64,000 nucleotides of DNA from Emiliania huxleyi CCMP1516 (taxonomy: Eukaryota > Haptophyta > Isochrysidales > Noelaerhabdaceae): positions 3,011 to 67,010 of the forward strand of contig NW_005199159.1 of assembly GCF_000372725.1 (NCBI RefSeq), written 5' to 3'. How positions within the stretch are numbered: position 1 is the first letter of the stretch; each line of letters begins with the position of its first letter. Positions 47,789-57,181 of this stretch are shown in pieces. The translations under genes and the position numbers were made by a program. Below the pieces are notes generated by a model. The model saw only the letters and a list, made by a program, of their open reading frames with translations, was not told where the DNA came from and searched no databases.

Positions 47789-50310
47789 CTACCAACGCTC
47801 CCCCCCCCGATCCGCCCCACCGCCACGGCCCCATTGCGAGCCCCTGCTTCCGCCGCCCTTGCCCTTGCCCTTGCCGCGTCCGCCCTTGCCCTTGCCGCCG
47901 CCACCCCCGCCGCCACCGCTGCCGCCGCCGCCACCACCACCACCTCCGCCGCCACCTCCGCCTCCGCCACCTCCGCCGCCACCTCCGCCGCCGCCGCCAC
48001 CGCCTCCGCGCGGCGGCGTCAGCAGCTCGTTAAACCACGGCGGCACCTCGTCACCCGACTCCTTGAAGACTGCGGCCAGCGACTCGAGCTCCACCCGCGC
48101 CACCTGCTCGTTGACGAAGGAGGTTGCGAGGCCCTTGGCGCCGGCGCGGCCGGTGCGGCCGATGCGGTGGAGGTAGGCGTCGACGTCGGACGGGAAGTCG
48201 AAGTTGACGACGTGAGCGACGTCTGGGACGTCGACGCCGCGCACGGCGGCGTCGGTGGCGAGGAGCAGGCTGGTCTGCCCCGAGACGAAGGCCGCGAGCG
48301 CCTCGTCTCGCTCCTCTCCGTGCAGCGAGCTCGCGTCGATGCCGCGGGCGTGCAGCTTCTGGTCGAGCGCCTCGGCGCGCCGCTTGGAGGACACGAAGAC
48401 CAGGGTGGGCGGGAGGTGGCCCTCCTCCTTGGACGCCTCGACGAGCTGAATCAGCACGCCGTCCTGCGACAGGCGCGCGGGGTTCGGGCTGAGAGCGGGT
48501 GATCGGGCCGCGGGGCGCACCGTGAGTGCGTGTGTGTGCGCGCGCGTTTGTGAGCGTGTGTGCGCGCGCGTTTGTGAGCGTGTGTGCGTGCGCGTGTGTG
48601 AGCATGTGCATGTGAGTGCTGAGGAGTGAAAGGGGTGCCCGCCGCTGCTGCGCTCGCCTTGTCGCGCTCGGCCACTCGCTCCATCCGCTGCGCGACGTGC
48701 TCTCCCGCCACGGCGCCTGGCCCGGCGGTGAGCGAGACATAGTCGCGGCCGCAGTCGAGCGCGAGCGCCTTCATCTCGGGCGGGTGCGTGGCGGAGAAGA
48801 CGAGCGTCTGCCTCTCCTCGGCCGGCGGCATCTCCGACTGCAGCACGATCTTGCGGATCTGCGGCTCGAAGCCCATGTCGAGCATCCGGTCCGCCTGTTC
48901 ATGGATGGAGAGGTCAACAGGTTCGTTCGCTCGAGAAGCCAATGTCGAGCAGCCGGGGTCCGCCTCGTCGAGGACGAGCACTGCAACCGAGGAGGTGACC
49001 ACACGCGATCTCTCCATCAGGTCGCCCAGCCTGCCCGGCGTCGCGACGAGCAGCTCGCAGCCGCGCTCGAGCTCGCGCAGCTGGTCGACGAGCGGCGCGC
49101 CCCCGAAGCAGGCCACCGGCCGCACTCCCGCGCCGTAGCACGCCTTGCGCGCCTCGGCGAAGACCTGCTGCGCTAGCTCTCGCGTCGGGGAGAGGACGAT
49201 CGCCGACGGCGCTACCTGCCGCCGGTCGCGCGGCGGCAGCTCCGAGGAGAGCAGCCGTGCCACCGTCGGCAGCAGGTAGGACGCCGCACGGCCGCACCGG
49301 CCGGTGATGGCGCCCGTCACCATCACGTTTTTCCCGAGCAGCGCCGCCGGGAGGACGTACTGCTGCAGCGCGGTCGGCTTCGTGTAGCCGGCGCGCTGCA
49401 TGTTCGACTGCACCGCCGCCGGAAACTCGAGCTCTTCGAACGAGCTGACGGCGGCCGGCGCGTCGCCGCCCGTCACGCTCGCCGTGCCGCCGGCGCGCGA
49501 CGCGCCGCCCTCCGCCCCGCCCGCCTCCTTCTCCCTCCTCGGCGGCGAGCCGAAGATCTCCTCCTCCAGCTGACGGCTCCGGCCGCCCGGCGTGTACTCG
49601 TCCTGCCCGCCGCCGCCCCCCTTGCCGCTCCCCTTGTCCCGCGCGCCGCCCTTGCCGCCGCCGTCCGCCGAGCGCCACCCGTCCGGCGGGGCGTCGCCCT
49701 CGCCCCGCCCTCTGCCGCCGCCCTTGCCGCCGAGCGAGACGTGCCGCGCACCACCCGCGCCGAGGGTCACTCGCACCGACTCGGGGGCCGCGTCGCCGCC
49801 CGCCGCCCGCCAGCCGCCGCCGCGCGAGCCCTTGCCGCCCTCCCCCTTGCCGCCCTCGCCCCTGCCGCGCCCCATCTCGGGCTCGGAGATGGGCGCGGCG
49901 GGCGGCGGGCTCTCCAGCAGCGCGCGCACGTCCGGCTTGCCCGCCGCCACCGACAGCGCCGTCGCGCCCGACGAGCTGGCCGCCGCCGGGTCGCCGCGCG
50001 CCTGCAGCAGCAGCCGGCACACGGCGGTCTGGCCGCGCGCCGCCGCCTTGAGCAGCGGCGTCTCGCCCTTTTTGTCGCGCGCGTTGGCGTCGGCGCCGCG
50101 CGCGAGCAGCAGCTGCACGTCGCGCACGTGCCCCGCTTGCGCCGCCGCGTGGAGCAGCGTCCACGAGTCGAACAAGCCGCTCGAGCTGACGGCGCTCACC
50201 TTGATGTTGGCCAGCAGAGGTACTAAGGTCTCGGGCTCATCCTTGGGCGACGACGCCGCGGCGAAGGCCCGCGTTAGGATGATGTCCTGCAGTGGGTCGG
50301 GCTGGGGCAT
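47789..50310 (-). CDS. ankyrin-repeat DEAD-box RNA helicase-like protein, degenerate Walker A
   Basis: Exons 50310-48964, 48894-48658 and 48463-47789, phase 0 joins, 752 aa. The N-terminus has three ankyrin repeats (DSWTLLHAAAQAGHVRDVQL; KGETPLLKAAARGQTAVCRL; SGATALSVAAGKPDVRALLE), then a Gly/Arg-rich linker. Helicase motifs: Q motif GYTKPTALQQYVLP; Ia SPTRELAQQ; Ib ATPGRLGDLM; II VLDE|AD (split by an intron); III FSATHPPE; IV LVFVSSK; V TDAAVRGVDVPD; VI HRIGRTGRAG. Motif I reads VTGAITGRCGRAASYLLP in place of A.TGSGKT, so the ATP-binding lysine is missing. The C-terminus is a poly-Gly/RGG tail. DEAD-box proteins remodel RNA; this one may be ATPase-dead. Both introns are GC-AG. A start at 50373 would add 21 residues. 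Confidence 0.8.
48464..48657 (-). repeat. DEAD-box intron 2: CA/CGCA repeats
   Basis: 194 nt GC-AG intron with three copies of CACACACGCTCACAAACGCG. The frame stays open (His/Thr/Arg-rich), giving a false long ORF. Splicing AAG|GAC gives AERDKDGVLIQLVEASKEEG. Confidence 0.75.
48895..48963 (-). mobile_element. introner-like GC-AG intron in the DEAD codons
   Basis: 69 nt. Intron start GCGGACCCCGGCTGCTCGAC..GGCTTCTCGAGC against exon start GCGGACCGGATGCTCGAC..GGCTTCGAGC: about 32 aligned bases with 3 small gaps or mismatches. The filler runs CCTGTTGACC...CATGAACAG, with CTGTT/AACAG inverted ends. It interrupts motif II between Glu and Ala. Confidence 0.75.
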
Positions 50311-51126
50311 GCACGAGAGGAGGAGAAGATAGGAACACGCGTCGGTCGAGAGGTTCTGGCCCCTGCCTGGCACAAAGAATTCTTATTGCCAGGTGGGTCT
50401 TACAAGACGAGCCTCTCTCACAGCACACTGGCACGACAAGGGCGCGGACTGGCGCGGACTGGCACACACACCGCTTACAAAGAATTTTCCCGCACGCATA
50501 AAGAATTTCCAACCGAACTCCCTCGCACGGCACTGGGCACGGGACTGGCGCGCACTGGCACAAAGAGTTCTTTCGCCTTGGCCTTTATACGTTATTCTTC
50601 CGAGTTTATATTCTTTTTCGATGCGATTTTCAGCGATTTTCAGCGGGAATATAAAGAATATTTGAGAATATAGGCCCGATTTTTGTTTGGAGCTGTGTTC
50701 TCGGCATATTCGAGAATATAGACCCTGTTTGGGACAAGAATACGGAAACAATACGGAAAAAGAATTTTACATATAGATAGTACTGGGCGAGAAAAACGTA
50801 TAAAGCCAACTTTTGCCCTGCTCGCGGCAGAAAGAATTTGCGGCGTGCCGTCCACCGTCCTCCCATCCGTCTTTTGCGTTCGTCTTCTTTCTTTGTTTCT
50901 AAATTGGGCACGGGACTGGCGCGCACTAAGAAATCGGCACCGTGCCGTCCTCCCACAAACAAAGAAATTCGGAGGCCGCACGCGTTGCCGCCCGCTCGCT
51001 GCTGGCCCCGGTAGGTAGGTAGAAAGGTGAAGAACAGCCAGGCTCGGACTGGACACCAACGCGGTATGGGTGGACGCTAGACAGATGATGACGACACGCA
51101 CGAGCGACACACAGACACAAACAGCC
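50311..51126. other. intergenic, AT-richer repeat-bearing stretch
   Basis: The 22 bp GGGCACGGGACTGGCGCGCA-CT occurs at 50535 and again at 50906 in direct orientation. GGCGTGCCGTCC at 50842 is a decayed R1 fragment. The 50590-50780 stretch is AT-rich with repeated GAATATA. No gene supported. Confidence 0.55.
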
Positions 51127-51178
51127 TCACAAGACACACAGCCAGCGGGCTGCCACACACCCTGAGTAGGCGTACACC
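50998..51178 (-). repeat. LINE-type 3' tail, copy 2 (at its retrotransposon)
   Basis: Complement of 24846-25020. It directly follows, in reading direction, the reverse-transcriptase C-terminal remnant, which suggests it is that element's 3' UTR. Confidence 0.65.
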
Positions 51179-51552
51179 CCCGGTGCATAGGACAAGAAGA
51201 AACAAGAGCTGAACAACGAACGTCTATCGGCGAGCAATGTAGAACTCGATGAGTCCAACCCCAGCCGCTGTCCCAGCTCTTGGGTCGAGATATGATGCTC
51301 CCACGCCTGGCTGCGCGACACCCGGCACATTGCTCGTAAGTGATGGGCATGCATGCAGCGCAGCCGCCGGTACAGCTCCTCGGTCAAACTCCACGTCTCG
51401 CAGCCGTAGAGGACGGTCGAGAGAACGATCGCATCGTAGACCGCCTTTTTGGCTTTGTTGGAAATGGATGTGGAGGCGAAGACGCAGGCGCGCAGGGCGC
51501 CAAATGCCTTGCCACCCGACTCGACGCGGGCGTGAAGAAGAGATCACAAGCG
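51127..51552 (-). pseudogene. non-LTR retrotransposon (LINE) C-terminal remnant
   Basis: The frame reads HARVESGGKAFGALRACVFA, SISNKAKKAVYDAIVLSTVL, YGCETWSLTEELYRRLRCMH, LRAMCRVSRSQAWEHHI. The KxxxA(V)xxxxLYGCETW(S/T)L followed by a basic LRRxxxIxW-like stretch is the well-known region just after the reverse-transcriptase domain in LINE ORF2 proteins. The catalytic RT core is absent; the sequence upstream is the unrelated inverted-repeat unit, so the copy is 5'-truncated. Confidence 0.75.
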
Positions 51553-51659
51553 AATGAAAACAAATGTGCACTGCCGCCATTACACGCCCTTTCGCTGACA
51601 AACCTAGGCAGTGTGCGAGTCGGAAGATATAGAAGAAGGTCGGCGAGTTGCTCCCAAGT

Positions 51660-52425
51660 TGCTTGCTCCACCTCCATCCCTGAGCGCCCCGAGGAGGGCA
51701 CCATAGGGTGAGGGAGGGGCGGCAAGAGTGCCGAAGAGAGCACGATGATTGTCAGATGCGAAGCAAAACGCCGTGTTCTCCCGAGAAAAGAATCGTGAGC
51801 TATAGGAGTATCATCAGCCGTGGAGGTACAAGTGTCCGAAACGAGAGTGGACCTGAGCAACGATATGACTTGGCGGCAAATGATCGCAGTGGGAGTCAGA
51901 AATGTGGTCCTTGCGCGAGGAGAGCTCGATAAACTCGAGGGGCCAAAATATACCGCCAGCAAGGGCAGAGTTACGCCGAGAGGCGAGAGCAAGGGATTGG
52001 CAGGCAGCGGCGTCGTCGCGAACGAGCAGAGGAGAGCGACGCGACAGAGGAAGAAGCGACAAGAGAGAGAACGACGAGAGTGGGAAGACCGCGAGGTGGC
52101 ACGAAGGTTGCAGCGAGAATCGGCGAGGGACTGCGAAGAGAGATAGGAAGAGGCAGACGCCCAAGGGTGGGCGACGGCTAGCGAGCGCACCACACCCCTC
52201 TCCTTCAAATCCCTGTGTGGTGGCGGCGTGCCGTCCTCCCATCCCTCCTCTGGGTTGTCTGTTTTCTTTCTTTCTTTCAGGAGAAACTCCTGCGAGCTGT
52301 CACGATATAGAAGGGAGCCCCAGTGCCAACACCAACCAACCGTGGAGCTCCGAGGTACAAGTGCTCGAAACGAGAGTGGACCTCTGAGCAACCGGACATG
52401 GGTCATGGCTTGGCGGCAAATGATC
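51660..52425 (+). repeat. inverted-repeat arm A (empty MITE site inside)
   Basis: About 765 bp, an inverted near-copy of 54305-53100. It includes the EVQVSETRVDLSNDMTWRQM-coding unit (51817 on), a stretch rich in GAGAGAACGACGAGAGTGGG motifs, an R1 copy (52190-52280), and a second unit start (GTACAAGTGCTCGAAACGAG, 52353). At 51776-51793 it has an uninterrupted CGCCGTGTTCTCCCGAGAAA, the pre-insertion site of the MITE in arm B. Confidence 0.8.
52165..52280 (+). repeat. R1 dispersed repeat, in arm A
   Basis: CACCACACCCCTCTCCTTCA, AATCCCTGTGTGGTGGCGGC, GTGCCGTCCTCCCATCCCTC, CTCTGGGTTGTCTGTTTTC. Confidence 0.8.
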
Positions 52426-53099
52426 GGAGTGGGTGTCAGAAGAGTGGTCCTTGCGAGAGAGGAGTCAGTCAGTCAGTCAGTCTTACACACCTCCTAGCAT
52501 GGAGGACGGGCCCACACGCACACACACGCTGCACACGATTGGCTCGGGAGCCGACACGAAGCACGATGTCACCGGCCGTAGCACTGGGTCCGGGCTGCTG
52601 GACGCACAACACACAGCTCACACAGGACAGCTCACGAGGTGGCGCTGTATAGTGGGGTTCGCGGGGACTGGCGCAGGAGAAGAAGGTGGGGCACAGGGAT
52701 GGGGCCACAGAACTGTCTCACGAACTGACAACCCACCCCGCGCCGGGGGCGGTGGCGCGCGCGAGCGCCGAGCCGATACTTTGGACCCAGAGCCTGGCAG
52801 ACGTCAGGCCCGGACCCGCCGGCAGAGCCTTGAGCTGCAGCCGCGATCCGCGCCGGCTCTCAGAAGAGATCCTGCGCGGTGCTGACCGCGCCCTCGGAGT
52901 GGACCATCGAGTACTCGATGGTTGTCCGGGGAGAAGCGGTGCAGAGCTGCGGCACAATGCGGTAGACGCACAATGCCGCACTGCGGCTTGCAGTTTCTCG
53001 CCCACCCTTGGGCGTCTGCCTCTTCCTATCTCTCTTCGCAGTCCCTCGCCGATTCTCGCTGCAACCTTCATGCCACCTCGCGGTCTTCCCACTCTCGTC
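52426..53099. other. spacer between inverted-repeat arms
   Basis: Contains a (CAGT)n stretch at 52464-52484 and unique sequence. Open frames across it have no recognisable motif. Confidence 0.5.
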
Positions 53100-53269
53100 G
53101 TTCTCTCTCCTGTGCAAGGCTCCGATCATTTGCCGCCAAGCCATGTCGTTGCTCAGGTCCACTCTCGTTTCGAGCACTTGTACCTCCACGGTTGGTGTGT
53201 TGGCACTGGGGTTCCCTTGCGCCTTGGTATATCGTGACAGCTCGCAGGAGTTTCTCCTGAAAGAAAGAA

Positions 53270-53385
53270 AGAAAACAGACAAGTGCTCCAAGACAAGCCA
53301 GAGGAGGGATGGGAGGACGGCACGCCGCCACCACACAGGGATTTGAAGGAGAGGGGTGTGGTGCCCTCGCTAGCCGTCGCCCACT
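53270..53385 (-). repeat. R1 dispersed repeat, in arm B
   Basis: Complement of the R1 core with full CACCACACCCCTCTCCTTCA left end. Confidence 0.8.
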
Positions 53386-53784
53386 AACCCTTGGTCGTCT
53401 GCCTCTTCCTATCTCTCTTCGCAGTCCCTCGCCGATTCTCGCTGCAACCTTCGTGCCACCTCGCGGTCTTCCCACTCTCGTCGTTCTCTCTCTTGTCGCT
53501 TCTTCCTCTGTCGCGTCGCTCTCCTCTGCCTCGTTCTGCGACGACGCCGCTGCCTGCCGATCCCTTGCTCTCGCCTCTCGGCGTAACTCTGCCCTTGCTG
53601 GCGGTATATTTTGGCCCCTCGAGTTTATCGAGCTCTCCTCGCGCAAGGACCACATTTCTGACTCCCACTGCGATCATTTGCCGCCAAGTCATATCGTTGC
53701 TCAGGTCCACTCTCGTTTCGGACACTTGTACCTCCACGGCTGCTGATACTCCTGTATACTACGATTCTTTTCTCGGGAGAACAC

Positions 53785-54191
53785 AGGTGTATTCTTTTTT
53801 TGCTTGGGCGGCCCTGATGCCGGGGTAGGTAGGTAGGGTCTGGGCCCTCCCGTCGGGTTTTTCCCTCTTCCACGCTGGAATTTTCACAGCATAAAAAGAA
53901 ATTTTCCCGCGGAAATCACGATGTCAACCCTCCCCAAATGGGTGATCTGATGCTTGTAGGGCTTGAGAGTGGCCTGCCATGTCACAAGAAGGACTGTGGT
54001 TGCAGGAGAGTACCACCAACCATCACTCTAGTTGGTATAGTACCCCACCTTCACCCCTCCATGATTTCTTTTTTAGTTTCCCATAAGTAAGGTAGGTAGG
54101 TAGGTAGGTAGGTAGGGGCACCGCAGGGGCCGGTCAGGTTTTTCCAGAATTTCAGCATCAGGGCCGCCCCAAGCAAAAACAAACGCCACCT
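53785..54191. mobile_element. 407 bp MITE with 9 bp target duplication (Mutator-like)
   Basis: Starts AGGTGTATTC and ends CAAACGCCACCT; the outer 36 bp are imperfect inverted copies (shared core TTTTTGCTTGGG and CGGCCCTGATGC). GGAGAACAC flanks both sides (53776-53784 and 54192-54200), and arm A of the surrounding repeat has this 9-mer only once. Nine-base duplications are typical of Mutator-type transposases. No coding capacity. A second family member is at 17102-17496. Confidence 0.85.
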
Positions 54192-54286
54192 GGAGAACAC
54201 GGCGTTTTGCTTCGCATCTGACAATCATCGTGCTCTCTTCGGCACTCTTGCCGCCCCTCGTGGTGCCCTCCTCGGGGCGCTCAGGG

Positions 54287-54973
54287 ATGGAGGTGGAGCA
54301 AGCACCCCCCGACCCGACCAATTTTGGCTCGGCGCCACCCGACCTGACCAATTTCAGCCCCAACCTCTCCGTGCACGCGCCAACCTTTGTGCCGCCGATG
54401 GCGTTACCTATGGGTATGCAGGGTCACCCGCAAGGGTATGACTTCGTCCCGATGGCCGGCCCGCACTTTGTGCCGATGGTGATCGACGGCGAGCAGATGT
54501 GGAGCATCCAGATGCAGTCCGCGCCGCCGATGCACCCGCCGCACCCATCGCACTTTCAGCATCCGCCGTTCTCGCCGCACCTTCCGCCGCACCCGCCGTA
54601 CTCGCCGCACGGGCACCCATCGCCGCCTCACTTTGCAATGCCGCCGCAGCCCATGGACGTCTTGCAGCGCGGGATGCGGCGGGCGCCGCCGCCACGCCAC
54701 ACACAGGGCCGGCACGGCCCGCCGCCTCCGGTGCAAGTTGGGTTTGAGCTAGATGGCCGCGAGGGGCCGATGACCCCCGACAAAGAGCGGCGGGCGCCAA
54801 GGGGCGAGCAGACCAGGAACAGGAGGGGGCCACGAGGCAAGGGCGGCGAGCACGTCAAGCACAACCGCGAGCCGGGCAAGACCCCGCGCGCCTTTTGGGC
54901 CCGCCAATACAAGACAAAGGGGGCACCCCCCCTCCCTTGCCCCTGGACCCCCCCTTCCCCGATGCCCCACTAA
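54287..54973 (+). CDS. Pro/His-rich hypothetical protein with repeat-derived N-terminus
   Basis: Open frame of 229 codons. The first six codons (MEVEQA) are part of the inverted-repeat unit; after them the sequence is unique to this copy (PPDPTNFGSAPPDLTNFSPN, ALPMGMQGHPQGYDFVPMAG, HPSHFQHPPFSPHLPPHPPY). The C-terminus is basic (APRGEQTRNRRGPRGKGGEH; TPRAFWARQYKTKG). Low complexity rather than a fold. A phase-consistent, non-shadow composition and the ordered spacing of Phe/Pro motifs suggest a real protein, perhaps RNA-binding. A poly-C run follows the stop (54989-55003). Confidence 0.45.
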   Translation: MEVEQAPPDPTNFGSAPPDLTNFSPNLSVHAPTFVPPMALPMGMQGHPQGYDFVPMAGPHFVPMVIDGEQMWSIQMQSAPPMHPPHPSHFQHPPFSPHLPPHPPYSPHGHPSPPHFAMPPQPMDVLQRGMRRAPPPRHTQGRHGPPPPVQVGFELDGREGPMTPDKERRAPRGEQTRNRRGPRGKGGEHVKHNREPGKTPRAFWARQYKTKGAPPLPCPWTPPSPMPH

Positions 54974-55193
54974 TTGGGGGGATTGCCCCCCCCCCCCCCC
55001 CCCGACACCCCCAACAAAGCAAGGAAGGGCGGCGAACGGAAGCTATTGCAATACCGACCAACGCGGTCGAAAGGATATCAAGCTCCTCGACAACCTCGAC
55101 AACCTCGAGAGAGACAAGAACGAAGAAGAATTGAGAAGGGGCGTTCATCACAGAGTACAATTGTAACTGGAAAAAGAATTTGATTACCAAACA

Positions 55194-56703
55194 ATGTTGC
55201 GGCTGGCGGAGGTGGCTGCGCGCCGGAGCAAGGCACCGTCGGCTGAGGCAGGCGGCGCAGGTGCGGCGGTGGGTGCGAGTGCCACGGCCTCTGCTCCGAG
55301 CGGCGAGGGTGGCTTGGAGGCCAGGCCAAGCAGCGGGGCAGTGCCAGAACAGGTTGTGCAAGCGGCTCGGCGAGGCGGCGAGGAGGCGGTGCTGGCGTGG
55401 GTCGACGGCGGCGGGCGGGTGAACGCGACGTTCGAGTACGTCTTTCCGGACGGCTCTGATGGCGGCGTGACGCTGCTGATGGTCGCAATGACGCGTGGCC
55501 ACGAGGGGCTGGCCGAGGCGCTGCTCCAGCGCGGTGCGGATCTCGAGTTGCAGACCAGCGACGGCGAGACCGCGCTGATGGGCGCCGCCGCGTATGGCTT
55601 CGAGAAGCTGGTCGAGTTGGCACTACGGCACGGCGCAGTGCTCGACCAGCGAAGCGAGTTTGGCAGCACCGCGCTGATTCTCGCCGCCGACAGAGGCCAC
55701 AAGCAGACTGTCGACTCGTTGATCCGGCACGGCGCAGCGATCGACCTGCAGACCATCGACGGCGACACCGCACTGATTCGGGCCGCTTTCTTCGGCAAGC
55801 CCGCCGCCCTTCTCTGCTTGCTGCAGGCGGGCGCAGATGTGACGGTGCGCACTACGAGAGGCAAGTGAAGACCGCGCTGCAGTGGGCCAAGAAGCAGGGC
55901 CACGCCGAGTGCGTGCGCGCCCTCGAGGAGCATGTGGCGGCGGAGAAGGCGGCGGAGAAGGCGGCGAAGAAGGCTGCGGAGGCGGCGGAGAAGGCGGCGG
56001 CGGAGGCGGCGGCGGAGAAGGCGTGGGCCGCGGGAGCGGCGGAGAGGGCGGCGCAGAGGGTGGCGGAGGAGAAGGAGGCGGCGCGGCACGCGGAGGAGCT
56101 GCTGGCGGAGGTCGAGGCGGAGAAGCGCGCCAAGGGCAAGAAGGGCAAGAAGAAGAAGAAGGGCGGCGGGGCGGGCGGGGCGGGGCCGTCGCAGGAGCCC
56201 GAGGAGGGTACCGAGGCGCCGTCGGAGGCAGACGCAGCCGAGGCGGCGAAGAAGGCCGAGGAGGCGAGGCTTCTCCTGCTTCTCGAGACGCTCACCGAGG
56301 AGAGGATCCGGTTCGGCATCACGGCGGAGAGCCAGGCAGAGGCGTCGGCCGAGGTGTGGCCGAGGCGGCACGCTTGGACGCCGAGGCGGACGAGGCGGAG
56401 GAGGAGGCGGAGGCCGAGGAGGAGGCCGAGGCGGCGGCCGAGGCGGCGGAGGCGGATGCCGAGGCTGCACAGGCGGAGGTCAGGGCGGCGCAGGCGGAGG
56501 CCAGGGCGGCGTTTGAGGAGGCGAAGGCGGCGCTGGAGGCGTTGGCGGCGGCGCTGAGCGGGGCCGATTCGGCTGTTGAGAAGGGCGAGGCGGCGCTCGA
56601 GGAGGCAGCGGCCGCGACAGAGACGAGGCGTGCTGCTGCGGCCGCTGCGAGGGCCAGGGCGATTGCCGCCAGGATGGCAGCGGAGGCTGCCCAGCGCTCA
56701 TAG
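55194..56703 (+). CDS. ankyrin-repeat / Ala-Glu coiled-coil protein with two frameshifts
   Basis: Residues 1-225 (55194-55868) have four ankyrin repeats (GVTLLMVAMTRGHEGLAEAL; GETALMGAAAYGFEKLVELA; GSTALILAADRGHKQTVDSL; GDTALIRAAFFGKPAALLCL). The frame stops at RTTRGK-stop, but a fifth repeat continues in the next frame from 55870 (KTALQWAKKQGHAECVRALE). A long Ala/Glu/Lys coiled coil follows (EKAAEKAAKKAAEAAEKAAA) with a basic KGKKGKKKKKGGG block, and at about 56355 the frame shifts again into AEAARLDAEADEAEEEAEAE up to the stop at 56701-56703. The breaks are small duplications (AAG-TG-AAG; GTGTGG). Removing both would give one protein of about 500 aa. No intron explains either break. Confidence 0.6.
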
Positions 56704-57181
56704 CGCGAGCTACTCAGGAGACAGGAGAGGCGCGTGTGGCCACCATCCTGTGGACTCTCTGGGTGGAGTTTGGGAGCTTCCGTCGAGGACGCGCTCGCTG
56801 GAGGGTCGTCTACTGAGGTGTGTTGTCGCTGTCGCTTGAGACGGGGAGCCGCGGGGAGGTCAAGTGGGGCTGGGGGGGGGGGGTGTCTCGATACTCGCGA
56901 ACGGCTTGCCCCCTGTGCCCGTTGCCGTATATGCCGTTCGCCACACGTACACGCTTTACACGTGGAGAGAGATACGCGGTTTGTGCGCGTTCGGTGCAAG
57001 ACGACCCTACACACTTTGCCCACCCTCGCCAATGAACACAATTATGCAAACAAACACGGGAAGTTGACAAGTGGGGCAACATAACTGGGCATGCGATCTG
57101 GGAACACTCTCAGGAGACTGAATGAATGGAAACACACGTACGGTAAGTGTCTGCCGGGAGAGGGGCCTCTCGGCGCGCTCT
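56704..57181. other. intergenic between convergent genes
   Basis: No gene. A poly-G run lies at 56872-56884. Sequence is AT-richer from 57000. Confidence 0.5.

Larger units (their letters stand above)
53100..54305 (-). repeat. inverted-repeat arm B (interrupted by a MITE)
   Basis: Complement of arm A with about 416 extra bases at 53776-54191 (the MITE and one target copy). It adds a second, shorter copy of the GACCGCGAGGTGGCATGAAG block (52997-53130), so the arm has grown by an internal duplication. The R1 copy at 53275-53365 has an extra TTGGAGCACTTG insertion. Confidence 0.8.

Noticed and set aside
47859-48176. Poly-Pro protein on the + strand
   Set aside because: Antisense of the Gly-rich C-terminus of the DEAD-box protein.
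51384-52406. 340-codon - strand frame through repeat arm A
   Set aside because: It crosses several independent repeat modules (R1, the EVQVSETRVDLS unit, the LINE remnant in a wrong frame); it is a chance read-through.
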